NCBI RefSeq assembly: GCF_030272615.1
Contig: NC_081414.1
Location: 780,186,119-780,250,118 of the forward strand
Direction: 5' to 3'
Length of the DNA: 64,000 nt
DNA from: Cryptomeria japonica
Taxonomy: Eukaryota > Streptophyta > Pinopsida > Cupressales > Cupressaceae
In this document: positions 25,901 to 38,419 of the stretch, in pieces
How positions within the stretch are numbered: position 1 is the first letter of the stretch
How the letters are laid out: each line of letters opens with the position of its first letter
Notes under the pieces: model-generated
What the model was told of the DNA's origin: nothing
The model's input: only the letters and a program-made list of their open reading frames with translations
Databases searched by the model: none
Position numbers and translations under genes: made by a program

Positions 25901-27022
25901 ACATGGTATGTAGGCTACATAAAGCATTATATGGTTTAAAGCAAGCACCTAGGGAATGGTATGAGCACCTACATTCCCATCTTGTGAAGATTGGATTTGA
26001 CAGAACAAGTGAAGATAGCAATATCTACTTGAAGTCTGAAGAAGATCAGATTCTGATTTGTGAAGTTTTTGTTGATGACATTATCTTTGGAGGAGATGAC
26101 AAGATGAGTCATGAGTTTTCTGATGAGATGAAGAAAGAGTTTGAGATGTCACTCATAGGGGAGATTAAGTTCTTCATTGGACTACAAATCCAACAAATGA
26201 AAGATGGAATCTTCATCACTCAGTCCAAATATGTCAGAGAGGTGTTGAAGACTTTTGGCATGGAAGATAGCAAACTGGTTGGTACACCGATGGTGACCAG
26301 TTGCAAATTGGCAAAGGAGGATGATTTTGCACTGGTTGATGAGAAGGAATACCAGTCAATGATTGGTAAGTTGCATTATGTAGTGCATAGAAGACCTGAT
26401 ATTGCACATGCAGTTGGCATCACTGCAAGGTTCCAGAAGAGTCCAAGAGAATCTCACTTGAGTGTAGTCAAGCAGATTCTTAGGTATCTGAAGGGAACAA
26501 TTGACTATGGATTGTGGTACCCATACAACAATAATTTCAATCTGAAAGTATTCACAGATGCTGATTGGGCCGGTAATGTGGATGACCAGAAGAGCACAAC
26601 TAGTGGTGCACTCTTTCTCGGTGGTAGACTGGTCTCATGGATGAGTAAAAAGTAGAGTTGTATCTCTCAGTCTACAGCGGAAGTGGAGTATGTTATAGCT
26701 TTCATGAACTACACTCAGACAATTTGGATGAAGCATGTACTAGAAGGCTTCAAGATCCCTGTATCTAAATCGATAAGTATATTCTGTGATAACACAAGTG
26801 CAATCAATATATCAAAGAATCCAGTTTTACTTTATAGAACCAAGCATTTTGACCTTAAGTATCATTTCTTGAGGGAAAAGCTTTCAGAATAAAGAGATTG
26901 CATTGGAGCATGTGTCCAGTAAGGAGCAGTTAGCAAACATATTCACTAAGCCTCTCCCAAAGACAACATTTGTTCATTTGAGAGGTGAATTAGGGGTATT
27001 TCCCCTTCAGGAGGTGAACTAA
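22930..27022 (+). pseudogene. Copia gag-pol polyprotein of element B (decayed)
   Basis: The first Met after the primer-binding site is at 22930. A stop at 23200 (GAA in the sister copy) splits Gag; the same frame then continues 23251-24594. A two-base insertion at about 24587 shifts the frame inside integrase. More stops follow near 24626, 24795 and 24822. The RT frame 25537-26655 (372 codons) is intact until a CAG-to-TAG change at 26653. A one-base shift near 26880 breaks the RNase H end. Domains: Gag with a CCHC-like knuckle at 23719-23760 whose second Cys is Tyr; protease with DNG instead of DSG; integrase with the first catalytic Asp changed to Gly (24539-24541) and the Glu to Lys (24837-24839); RT with FVDD at 26068-26079; RNase H. 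The final stop at 27020-27022 matches element A. Confidence 0.92.
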
Positions 27023-27244
27023 AAGTGAGTGTTCCACATTAGTCAGGTACTAGATAGACAAATCTTTGGTTGATTGGTGTGTTTATGGATGCTATTCCTC
27101 AAGGAGAGCAGCATGATGAAACAGTGATGATTGTACCTCCACTTTGGCATTGTTGTCAAAGGGGGAGAAGGAGTGAAGCGAAAAGATATTTGCAGCAAAT
27201 GGGGAGAAGATGTGAAATATCTTTTGTATATTTCCATCAATCCC

Positions 27245-27256
27245 AAAGGGGGAGAT
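27245..27256 (+). other. Polypurine tract of element B
   Basis: AAAGGGGGAGAT, directly before the 3' LTR and identical to that of element A. Confidence 0.88.
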
Positions 27257-28873
27257 TGTTGGCATTATGTAAACTAGCATGAGCCTTATGTGAATCGGCA
27301 TGAAGACATAATGATATTGTATGTTGTCATTGATGTCAATATGAGACATAGTGTGAACCGGCACATGTGATAAGTGAAGAAAAAGATACTGACATGTGTG
27401 TGAACCGATATATGCCAAAGTGAAGCGGCACATTTGTTCAAGGTGAACCAACATGTAGTTATGAGAACCGGCACATGGAAGCATTGTATGGCTACCAATT
27501 GGTAGGTAGCTTCCACTTCAGGGTTTCCGGTTGGAGCAATTCAAGTCTATGTGACTCAATCGGTGATCTCTGTGTGTTGAGTTAGCAGTATGATGGAGGA
27601 CAGATTGTGTTGCCACGTAAGCTCTGTGCACACGAAGGATCTTGCATGAAGAAGACTATTCCTATCTACCTCAGGAATGTGTGAAGTCTGTCAAACAGTG
27701 ATAACGTGTGATGGGTTATCAACCGCCATGAAAACAGTGGATAATGGATGATGGAGAATGTCTTGAGATTGACTCAAGACTAGTGCATTTAATGTAGTAT
27801 AATTCAATGGTCAGGATCGAACTGTTTGAATTGCTCAACCTAACAAGTTTAGGGTTTAGGGTTTTTGCTACCAACCTGTATGTTCCCTATAAGGTCGATG
27901 TTAGGTTTCTGTCTGAGGTTGTTGGCAAAAGTTGTGAGTGTGTATCCAAGGGAAGTGATACATGATTCTTGCCAAGCCAAATGAGAGAAGAGATATCTGC
28001 AAAGTGAATGTGTAAAAGGTGAAGAGGAGCCAAAATGGATCTACATTAGCATTAAGTGCTATCAACAGATCATTGTAATACCTGTTGATCTCTAGCCACT
28101 TCAACAGTTGTAAAATCCCTTAACAGGGTAGCCTTAACTGGCTTGATTCAAAATCCTTTAAATCAAGTGGTCTTAACCAGCTTGTTTCAAATCCCTTAAC
28201 TAGGTAACTCAAAGCTAATGAGTTCTAAGAAGCTAGAGAAGCTTAGGAGATCCTTTTAGCTATTGAGTTCTTAAAATCCTCTAACAAGGTGACCCTACCG
28301 AGTTTAACCCTTAACTGGGTATCCCTTAACCGGGTCATCCCTAACAGGATCGGTTCCTACCAGAACCTATTGTAATGTTCTTGACCGAACAAGACTCCTA
28401 ATAGGGCGGACTTCTAAAGAGTTCAAAAAGTAGCTTGTGGGTATTCATCCCCAGCGTGGTTTTTCCCAGTTGGGTTTCCACATGAAAAATATGTGTGTCA
28501 TGTGAAATGCTTTTGTCTCGTGATGCTTTGTTTTATCTGTTATGTACATGAAGGTTCTTTGTTTTATGCCTATCTATAAAACATATTGAACTCACTGTTG
28601 TGAAGATTTGATGGTTAAGTCTACTAGTTCATGCATGTGAATATTATGATAATGTGGTATTGAGCTAAGAGAAAAGCTTATTGAGTGACTAGTTCATGAC
28701 TGATTGAGCGATACTGGATGTTACCAGTTGCACTCTATTTTACGGGTATCTCTGTTTATGATTCATTTGGAGTGTTTGCTGTCAAACTGGTTTTTGACTA
28801 CATTTGTGTTTGTACTGATTCACCCCCCCTCTCAGTACCAGTTTGGTACTAGTGGTTCATCATTGAGTTATCA
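27257..28873 (+). repeat. 3' LTR of copia element B
   Basis: 1617 bp, the same length as the 5' LTR. Many differences from the 5' LTR are C/T or G/A changes, several inside CCGG-like sites. Confidence 0.95.
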
Positions 28874-28963
28874 TACTCCCCCTTAGTAGTAGCACCAACA
28901 CATCAATCTAGAATGAATAGTAGCTCTATAAAAGCATGTGAGACTAATGCCAATCAACATCAT

Positions 28964-31900
28964 TCAGGTCTCTAGCGAAGGGGCAGAAACCCCCAATCTC
29001 TCTCTAAAGTACTCAAATGATTCCTTAGGCAAAGTTCTAGTGAAGATATATGCAATCTCCTCTTTAGTGTTCACATAAAACAGTCTCACTTCATTTGCTT
29101 CCATCTTCTCCTTCAAAAAGTTATACTTGATAAAAATGTACTTTGTCTTAGAATGAAAAAACTAGATTCTTTGATATATCAATAGTATCAAAGTTATCAT
29201 AGTGAATAATTACCAATTCATTACAGTCAACCCTGATATCCTTCAACATTTTCTTCATCCATAGAACTTGTGTACAGTTAGTAGCAGCATCAACAGATTC
29301 AGCTATAATAGTAGATAAAGATTTACATGCCTGCTTCTTGTTGATCCATGAAGCAAGTTTCTTTCCAAGAAAGAAAGCTCCACCGGATGTGCTCTTTTGG
29401 TCATCAACATCTCCAACCCAATCAACATCTATATATGCACAATGTAAAGTCATCATTTTTAGGATACCACAAACCAAATTTAGTTGTTCCCTGTAAATAC
29501 CTAAAAATCCTTTTCACTACACTCTCATGATTCTCTATAGGATCACACTAATATCTTGATACAATACAAACTGCATTCATCATATCCGATCTAGTTTGAG
29601 TCAGAAATTTAACAAACCTCCAATCATAGACTTGTGCCTTGTAGGATTTACCAGTGCTGATGCATCTTTCTTAGTCAATTTCTCACTTGTAACCATAGGT
29701 GTACCAACTGGTTTAGATTTTTCATACCAAATTTCTTCAACAACTCTCTATCATACTTAGTTTGACAGATGAAAATACCTTTATCATTTTGAGTAATCTG
29801 CAAACCTAAGAAAAATTTCATCTTCCCAATCATAGACATCTTAAATTCATTCTTCATATTTTCAAAAAAATCCATACATAACTTGTCCTCACCTCCAAAA
29901 ATGATATCATCAACAAATAATTCAACATTCAATATGTCAGCATCAGTGATCTTATAGTATAAATTATTGTTAGCATTACCTTTAGTGAAACCAAGCTTCA
30001 AAATATATTTATCCAATCTTGCATACCAAGCTCTAGGGGCTTGTTTCAATCCATATAAAGATTTCCTTAACCTGCAAACCATATTTTTGTCATCTGAAAG
30101 TGAAAATCCATCAGGCTTCTCAATGTAAACTTCCTCCTTAAGATCTCCATTCAAAAATGCACACTTAACATCCATCTGATAAACCCTGTAGTTCTTATGG
30201 GAAGTATAAGCAAGAAATAATCAATTCCTTCCTTCTAAGAATATTATTTACAAAACAATTTATTTTTATTCCTTACAACTTGTCCATCTTCATTCAATTT
30301 ATTCCTAAAAACCCATTTAGTTTCAATAACATTCTTATTTTTAGGCCGGGGAACTAAAGTCCATGTATTATTGTTTTCTATCTGATCTAATTCCTCCTCC
30401 ATAACTTTCATCCAACATTCATCTTTACATGCTTCAATTACTGATGTCAATTCATTTTAAGAAATTAAACATACCTCATCAGTTGTCGACCTTCTTCTTG
30501 TCATCACTCCTTTGTTCTTATCTCCAATGATCTGATCTTCTAAATGATTTAATCTTACATACCAAGAAGTCTTCTGACTTTCTACTCCTCTTCTATGATC
30601 TTCAATTACTATTGAATTTTCTGATACTGCCGAAGTTACTGGGTCAACATTTTGTTCTGGAGTAGGTGCTACTGGTTCAATTATGATCATCTCCACTGTC
30701 TATTCTCTCTCATAAGTTGTCACTTGATTTTTGTTCTACTCATCCACCTTGACATTAGTGCTCTCCATAATTCTTTTCAATCTTTTGTTATAACATCTAT
30801 ATGTTTTTCTTTCATTAGAATAACCAAGAACTACCCCTTCATCACATCTATGATCAAACTTTCCAATGGAATCATCTCTTTTGATATAGTGTTTACTACC
30901 AAAGATTATGAAATACTTAACTGTAGGTGTATGACCAAACCATAACTCATAAGGTGTCTTCCTAATCTCTCCCTTGATATGAACTTTGTTGAATGTGTAT
31001 ATCATCATGCTCACAACTTCTCTCCAGTAGATATGAGGTAGATTATCTTCCATCATCGTAGTTCTATCCACATCCAAGAGAGTTTTGTTCTTCCTTTCCA
31101 CAACTCCATTCCGCTAAGGTATCTGGGGTGTAGATAACTGTCTCCTTATCCTATTATTTTCACAATAACTATTAAATTCATCAAATGTGAATTATCCACC
31201 TGGTCCGACCTTAAGCATTTAATCTTCAATCTTGTCTTTGTCTCAACTTTATCTTTAAATATTTTAAACTTTTTAAATGCTTCAGGTTTCTCCCTTAGAA
31301 AAGTAACCAACATCATACTAGAATAGTCATCAATGATTAGCATAAAATATCTAACGCCCTGATAACTTTTGATTCTAGCATGACCACACAAATCAGTATT
31401 AATAAGATCAAGAACATCATTAGATTTGTCTTGTATACTCTTAAAATAATTTTTGACTTTCTTTCCCATTTGACATTTCTTACATACTGGATTATAGGGC
31501 TCCACAATCTTAGGTATATCTCTAACTACCTTAGTAGAATTGATCTTTACAATGCAATGAAAATTCACATGACACAGCCTCTTATGCCATAGCCAACTCT
31601 CATCAATTTCTGCAATCAAATATGTCTTCTCACTAGAGTTTAAATGAAAGATGTTACCTTTAGTCTGAGTACCGGTTGCAGTCTCCAATCCAAATCTATT
31701 GATAATCTTGCATTTTCCATCCTTGAGCTATAACTAAAATCCCTTATCCACCAACTATCCTACACTCAAAAGATTATGCCTTAAACCTTCAACATAATAA
31801 ACATTATCAGTAGCATTTTTATCATCCAATGATATAGTTCCTTTTCCCTTGATCATGCATGCTTTATCATCTCCAAATATAACTAGACTGTGACCAAATT

Positions 31901-33124
31901 CTTGCAAAGATAGAAACTTCCTTTTATCTCCAGTCATATGATGTGAACATCCACTATCTATCACCCATTCATCCTTGTCTTCAATTTTAGCAGAAAGGCC
32001 CTTTTCTTCAGGTACTGGATCATCTTCCTTGATATCCAAAAATTCCCATTCCTTTCCATTATCAGATCCACTAGCCGAAGCTTGTGTCGGTTCATCATCA
32101 GAATCAGTCATACCTTCCTCATCAACATAGTAGAATGATTTTTATTTGTTTCTCCTATACTTATGCTTGTTCTAATAATCATGGTTAGGCCTAAAAGATC
32201 CTCTACCTCTTTCCTAAAATCTTTAATTCCTTTCAGGACATCTAGATGCAAAATGACTTATTTTATTACATGCAAAACATTTAAAATGTGATTTTTCTTC
32301 ATACTTATTTCCTACAGGTCCTTTAGGTACTCTTCTAGAAAATAGGGCTTCAAGTTGCTCAAAATATTCATATTATTTCTTCATTTCCTCTAGTTCCTTA
32401 GCATATAAGGCTTTCCAATGACTCTTGCTAGTAGGTGACGTAGATGCATGAAAAGAACGTTTAGATTTTGCAACTCTAGAAGGACCGAATTCCTCAAGCT
32501 CAAAAGAAGATAACTTCCCAACCAAGGTATGCCTATTAACGAAGCTATTTGTCATTATTCTCAACTCATTAATTGTAATAGCCTTCATCTTATAAGCTCA
32601 TGGAAAAGCTCTCAATACTTTAAAAACTATTTCATCTTCACTTAGAGATCCACCACAACTCTTAATTCCCATGACAATTTTATTAACTCTATCTATTAAA
32701 GCAGTACCTTAATCTTTTCATCTTTTTCCATCTTCAGGATCTCATATCTCACCCGGTAACCATCAAGTTTAGCAATTTTAATAGTAGAGTCACCTTCATT
32801 CAAGGTCTCCAATTTATTCCATATAACATTCACAGTTGATTTGTCAGTTAGTCCCATAACTTACTGATCAAAAAGTTCACACAAAAGGGCTTCTCTAGCT
32901 CTACAATCATTTTGAATGTCCTTATCCAAGTCTTCCAAAGGAGGATTTCTAGATGCCAGATTATGAGGTGTATATCCATTCTCAGTGATCTCCCAAATCT
33001 CTTTGCCAAGACATCTTAGATGAGTCTCCATCCGAGTCTTCCATACCATGTAATTTGTTCCATCAAGCCTAGGAATTTCTCTCTGAAAAATCGTTGTAAA
33101 TGAACTTGCACTATTAGATGCCAT
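28964..33124 (-). pseudogene. Copia gag-pol polyprotein of element C (decayed)
   Basis: The reading starts at the Met ending at 33124, 43 bases downstream of the primer-binding site, and ends at the TGA at 28964-28966. Pieces sit in three frames, so several frameshifts as well as stops are present. Domains in order: Gag (33124-32370); a CCHC zinc knuckle at about 32236-32281 that keeps all four ligands (C-FA-C-NKIS-H-FASR-C), unlike A and B; protease with DSGCSHHMTG (~31960); integrase with HHCC finger and a D of the catalytic triad (31688-31146), where the second D lies in a frame-shifted stretch; RT with [12 protein letters not shown] (30175-29675); RNase H (29477-28964). It belongs to a different copia family from A and B but shares the FVDD variant. 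Confidence 0.88.
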
Positions 33125-33166
33125 AGGATCTTCTTCAAGAGGTTAAGCTTCTGTAGAGAGGACAAA

Positions 33167-33178
33167 GATCTAATACCA
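33167..33178 (-). other. Primer-binding site of element C (tRNA-iMet, mutated)
   Basis: In element sense it reads TGGTATTAGATC, two mismatches from TGGTATCAGAGC, two bases inside the 5' LTR. Confidence 0.8.
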
Positions 33179-33180
33179 AT

Positions 33181-34412
33181 TGTTAGACAACTCAAATAAT
33201 CGAAGGACAATAGAAAGGGGGGATGAATCAGTTGTCAATAGATTATAGAGCTTTAAGCATTAAAACCTCATTATCGGAATACATAAACCAAATATCCCTA
33301 TATCAGATATAATAGTTAAGCACAAATATAATCCATAAAACATTTACCAACCATCCACAAAAGATAACACCAAGATTTGTACGTGGAAAACCCGATAAAG
33401 GGAAAAAACATGGTGGGAAACCTACCTAGAGTCAGATAATGCTTCTGCAGTAAGTATGTGAATATAATAAGAGGGGCCTACACATTTAGGAAGGCCCACA
33501 ACCTAGAGTGTACTGCTCATCACAAAAGGAGCCTCAATGAATACAAAATAAATATAGACTACAATCCCAAAGAATAATGAACATCAAGAATAGCATCTCC
33601 TATGCCTGAGTATAGTTCCAGTTAAGCTCAATACCAAAGGTCTTAAACCTTTTTCACCAACCCAATTTGATCACCTATTATTGACCAAAAATCTCTACAT
33701 ATAATTACAACTTTATTCACACATAGATAATCACATACCCCATGAATATGTCCATATTCCCATGATCTACAAAGAGATGTTACATCATATTTATACCAAC
33801 CCAGGACCTAAACAATTAGGTCAGCCACCTAAAAGATAATATAATAAATCCATAACATAAATCCACAATCCAATGATCAACCAAGTCAGCCTAAGACCAG
33901 AAAAACATAATCCAGTCAATAAACCAAACCAATAACGCATCGAGATCATCCACCAACACGTTACATAAACTGGTTCATAACCTAGCCGAATAAGATAGCA
34001 TTAGGTCTAGACCCAAATCCAACACCACCAATCAACAAGAACATGAACAAGATAACCAACAACATCTTGAAAACCATCTAGAAGTCATTCCAACACCACT
34101 TATCACATATATCAAAAGATATTAAACAAAGATCTGTCAGTAGAACCCTTACCGGTGACCAAAAGGCATACTAGAACAAATGAAAGCTCATGAGTCATCA
34201 AATTTTGAGCCAACTGATTTTGATTACCATCTAAATAGCATGAAAGATAGATCCAAACCAAATCCATAAACTAGAGCATACTAGAGCATTACCAGATAAA
34301 TATCATAAACCAACCATTCTACTGGAAGCCAGTAAACAACCAAAATAGTCGGTGTTGCCATCAACGGCAAAACATCAATGTAACACATAATAAATTCCTC
34401 CAATTTCTAACA
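33181..34412 (-). repeat. 5' LTR of copia element C
   Basis: 1232 bp. On the plus strand it runs from TGTTAGACAACTC to TTTCTAACA, so the terminal inverted heptamer TGTTAGA/TCTAACA is intact here. GTAGT follows directly and is the right copy of the TSD. Confidence 0.92.
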
Positions 34413-37400
34413 GTAGTTACCCTTAGGTTTCTTTGGTAAGTTCGTGCCCTCCACCACAATAATCATAGTAGTCATAATATTTTCCATAGATGCCATTAAT
34501 TTCAATCTACCCACTCGGACTTCACCCTCATTCCAAGACTAGGAAATGACTTAAACAAAGAAGGGTTGAAGCCATTCATTCCTTCAATGTATGTCACTTG
34601 ATTTCACTCCATCACTTTCTTCTAAAGAACACCATTTTTTTTTAAATGATCATATTTGTCTAATTTAGATTAAATAAGATCACCACCCATGCTTTACTTA
34701 AAGAATTCAGAAATAGGGACCAAAAAGGGGTTGCTAAAACCAACTTTGGGATAAACACAACTGAAGGTGGTTTTGAAAAAAGTGTAGCTTTCACTTGATT
34801 TAATGAGGACAATCCACATCAATAAATAATTGAAGTACAATTTGAATAGGATAATGAAGTAAAAGGAAATGTTTAAATCTTTAGGTTTCTTTGGGTTTAA
34901 TTTCTTCAAGAATCTCTAAGGGTGTGTTGTAGCTTTACATGGTCGAAGTTATCAATAACACCTTGGAACTTGGTGATAAGGTCCACCACAAACCATCCTA
35001 GTTTTGCCTTTCCTTACACCAACATTTTTGAATCATCTTCGATTATGATATTTTGGTAGCCCCAGTCCTTGGTGATAAAAAATGTCATAGAAATATGCCA
35101 ATAATTTTGCCACATTAGAAATTTGAATTCCTAGGTTAGCCACATAGGCCACCATCACCCTCTCATCTAAATATTTGATAACCCAAACCCCACCTATTTG
35201 ACCAAGGTTCTCTTTAGAAGACCAATCAAAATTTAATTTTAACCAACTGGTATCAAGGGGGGAACATTTTTATATGTTATTTGTACACCTAAAAGGAGGG
35301 GAAGTAAAATTAAAGAGATAATCAACCATATCCAAAATATTGGCTATAAGATAATTGAAGGAAGGAAAATGGTGTGATTAGGGTACTGACCTAGGATTGT
35401 GTCTATCTTCCATTCTTATAGAAAAAACCTATATTAGATTGTGTCTATCTTCCATTCTTAAAAACCTAAAATTATTCATAAATCCTAGGAAGTTCATCAA
35501 CATCAGTTCTAAGTGTGAGTTAAAACTTTGTAGGGTGGAATTTCCATTTAGGATGGGAAGACCTAGGATACCAATAATGCATTAAAAGAATCCCATATCT
35601 ATCAACTAGTTTTTTCTCAATAGTTAAATAAATTAGGTGGAACTCGAAGGGAATAGCCAAGTCCTAGAGATCCTTATACAACCTAAAATTCCCCTCATCC
35701 TGTGTGCTTTATGAGCAACAATTTGGATTTAATCATATTGTTTCAAATGTGAGATCTTCTAGGAAGCTCTTCATTAGAAAAAAAGGATTTGTTGTTTCCC
35801 CCATTAAGGTATTTTCTCTTCATCACTTTTGACTGCTCCTTCTCCATAGTAAGTCTACAACCAATTTAAGCAATGAGGGCCAAATTGAGATATTGGGAAA
35901 CTTTAATGTAAAGAACACCTGACTCTTTACTAGAAAATACCATCCCCCAATAAACTAAGAAAAATATTTTCTTCCATTTCACTCCCAAACACAATAATAT
36001 TCCCTGGATTTGATCCAATTTCATTTCTTAGGGAGCTCGGATGTGAAATAAAGATATAAGGTACATTGAAGCACTCTAAAGAGAATCTCTCAAGAGTTTA
36101 ATTTTACTTGCATTACATAGAAGGGCTCCTTTCGAACCTACCATTTTTATTTGGATTCTCTCAAGTAGTCCTAACTAAACAATTCTCCACTTCACCAAAA
36201 GTGAGAGATAATTCCAAATATAAAGATAGAAGACTAGTAACCTGGCAATTCAAAACTCTAATAATGCAAACATGGAGATGAGGAGAAACATTTATGAAGT
36301 AGAGATCACTCTTATCTAGATTGATATTTTGTTCAAATACAATCACATACACAAATAAAATAGAGATCCATGTTTTAGTTTATGCCACTGACACTGAATC
36401 CAACATAAGAGTATCATAAAAAAATTGTTGATACAAAATAATTAGAGGGCCTGAAGAATGCTTAAGTCATTTCAAGGAACTCTGTTGCATATAAGCCTCA
36501 ATATCCTTTCCCAAAGTTTTGGCCATTGGAATGAAATGATAGGGAGATAAAAGTTATCCCTATCTAAGGCCTCTAGAGGATGAAAAATAACCGTGAGGAG
36601 AGCCATTAACTAAAATAGAGAACATGGACAAGTAGAAAAACTTCCACCATCTTTAGAAAATTTTCTCCAAAGTTGAATCTACATAGGACCTTAGAAAGGA
36701 ATGACAAAGAAACCTTGTCATACACTTGGAGATGTCTGGTTTCAAGATAATTTTATTTTTATTACTATTCTCCATATATTAGAGGGATTCATGAACCATG
36801 AGAATATTAGAGATTTAACAAGAAAGAACGAAGAATTTTTGATGTTCATGGATGAATTTACTAAGAAGGGGTTTGATTTGTTTATGATAAGTTTAGAGAA
36901 AACATTGTTTAGGATATTACAAAGACTAATTAGCTCAAATTTTGTTATTTTATTACCCTCATTCCTCTTAGGAAATGGTACAATTAAAGTGTTAATAATC
37001 TCTTTAAGAAGACTCATTGAGGATAGGAACTCTCAAGTAGCTAGAATGACATCCTTGCCCATAATGACCTAGTATTCCTAAAATAAGAAGGGTGGAAAAC
37101 TATTTGGCCCCAAGGATTCAAATGAACCCATAGATAATATTGCCACCTTGAGTTCCTTCTCCATATAATTATGAAAAAAAAATATTATCTTCTAGGCCTA
37201 TAAGGTTAGGGATGACCATGTGGATCCTATCGTAGATATCATTTACACTTGGGTCCAAGGAGAGAGGGAGTTTCACATGGCAAAGAAGTAATTAAATGCT
37301 TAATTGTGAATGTCTTCCTTTTTTGAGAGTAGACAACCATTTGAATTGATCAACTACATCATCTTTTTCTTATTCCAATGATGAATAGTAGATTGGTGTA

Positions 37401-38400
37401 AGAGCTTAGTATTCTTATCACCTTCTTTCACCCATTGGATGTAGGATCTCTATTTCCAAAATATCTCTTCTTTTTAAACAATATTGTGAAGATAAGCCAT
37501 AAGAAACTTTTCCCGCTTAATTCTTTCAAGCGTATCACCAAGGCATTCCATGTCCAATTGGAAGTATTGAAGATGGGATCTCACATTATTCTTCTGGGTG
37601 AAAATATTACTAAAAGAGGATTTATTCCAACTCCATAATTTATTTTTTGATATTTTTTGTTTACAATCAATTTTGAGCATAGTTGTGCCCTTGAAATAGG
37701 AGTTCCACCATTGAGCTGTCAAATATTTAAAATTGAGGTGATAAGACCACATAAGTTTAGAAAAGTGGGATAGGTCTAGATAAATTTGAATGGAAGAGGA
37801 TAGGATAGTGTTTTAAACCAAAACAAATCTTAGAGCAAAGATAACATGAGTTGAAAATATTCTAAGAGGCAAAAATAATGCATCTATCAAGCCTAACTTG
37901 AATAAGACTATCACTTGTATGAAGGTTGGACCAAGTAAACTTCTTGTCCTCCAAATCCAAATCAACCAATTTACTCTTAGGTATTAAAGTCTCACATGAG
38001 CATCTAGTTATAGTTTTAAAAATTTCCCTACAAATTATGGAGTAAATCACAAAATTTCCTTCTCATGGTCCACACCACTTTAGACATACCATCAACAAAA
38101 GAAATACTTTGATAATTTTTGTCTTGACTCCTAAGAGTGTCATTAATATTATTGGATATTCACATAGTTGTCAAATCACCAAAAGCAACATTAGTAGTCA
38201 AATTTATGGAAATAGAGAAGAACCAAATAAAATTTCACACCTTATTGAAGTTATCAAAACTCATTTTAGTTTCTTGAAGAAGCAAAATATATGGCTTCAA
38301 TTATTTTAATAGAATTTTCACCAAAATATGCTTGTGGAAACCATTTAGTCTGCTAATGTTCCAAGAAAAGATTATAATTTCTTGAGTCTATAGGATCAAA
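34413..38400 (-). pseudogene. LINE copy 2 ORF2: endonuclease, RT, RNase H (decayed)
   Basis: Minus-strand pieces in L1 order. Endonuclease starts at about 38390 with FSWNISRLNGFHK and LLLQETKM, and ends at 37862 with KFTWSNL and RLDR motifs. A linker at 37474-37752 contains the plant-LINE WWNSYF and WNKSSFSNIF motifs. RT runs from 37017 (PFPKRNEG, ELISLCNILNNVFSKLI) to 36161 (FEQNINLDKSDLYFINVS, a typical late RT motif). The stretch 36150-35300 reads LLERIQIK-VGSKGALL and then decays. An RNase H remnant is at 34930-35260 (WLKLNFDWSSKENLG, then VAKLLA). The catalytic RT box was not readable. ORF2 would nick DNA and prime reverse transcription at the target. The coiled-coil tail then continues across the GTAGT junction to 18106-16850. 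Confidence 0.8.
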
Positions 38401-38419
38401 CATGCTTCAAGGTACTTTG

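Larger units (their letters stand above)
21244..28873 (+). mobile_element. Ty1/copia retrotransposon B, complete, nested in C
   Basis: Complete copia element on the plus strand, 7.63 kb. Its two LTRs are both 1617 bp (21244-22860 and 27257-28873). The flanking pentamers are TACTT (21239-21243) and TACTC (28874-28878), a TSD with one mismatch. It lies in the 3' non-coding part of C, so it is younger than C. It belongs to the same family as element A in the opposite orientation. The LTRs differ at roughly 8% of the first 300 bases compared by eye, mostly transitions. The polyprotein is broken. Confidence 0.95.
18107..34412 (-). mobile_element. Ty1/copia retrotransposon C, split by nested insertions
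   Basis: Complete copia element on the minus strand. Its LTRs are 18107-19332 and 33181-34412 and its exact TSD is GTAGT (18102-18106 and 34413-34417). About 9.25 kb of its span is later insertions: element B (21244-28873) and an unassigned 1.6 kb segment (19488-21106). Without these it is about 7.05 kb, a normal copia size. It inserted into the LINE; the uninterrupted equivalent site is at about 1396-1400 in LINE copy 1. It is a different family from A and B, with different LTRs and only moderately similar proteins. Confidence 0.93.

Noticed and set aside
21244-28873. Elements A and B as one inverted duplication
   Set aside because: Each has its own TSD and different mutations, so they are independent insertions of one family.
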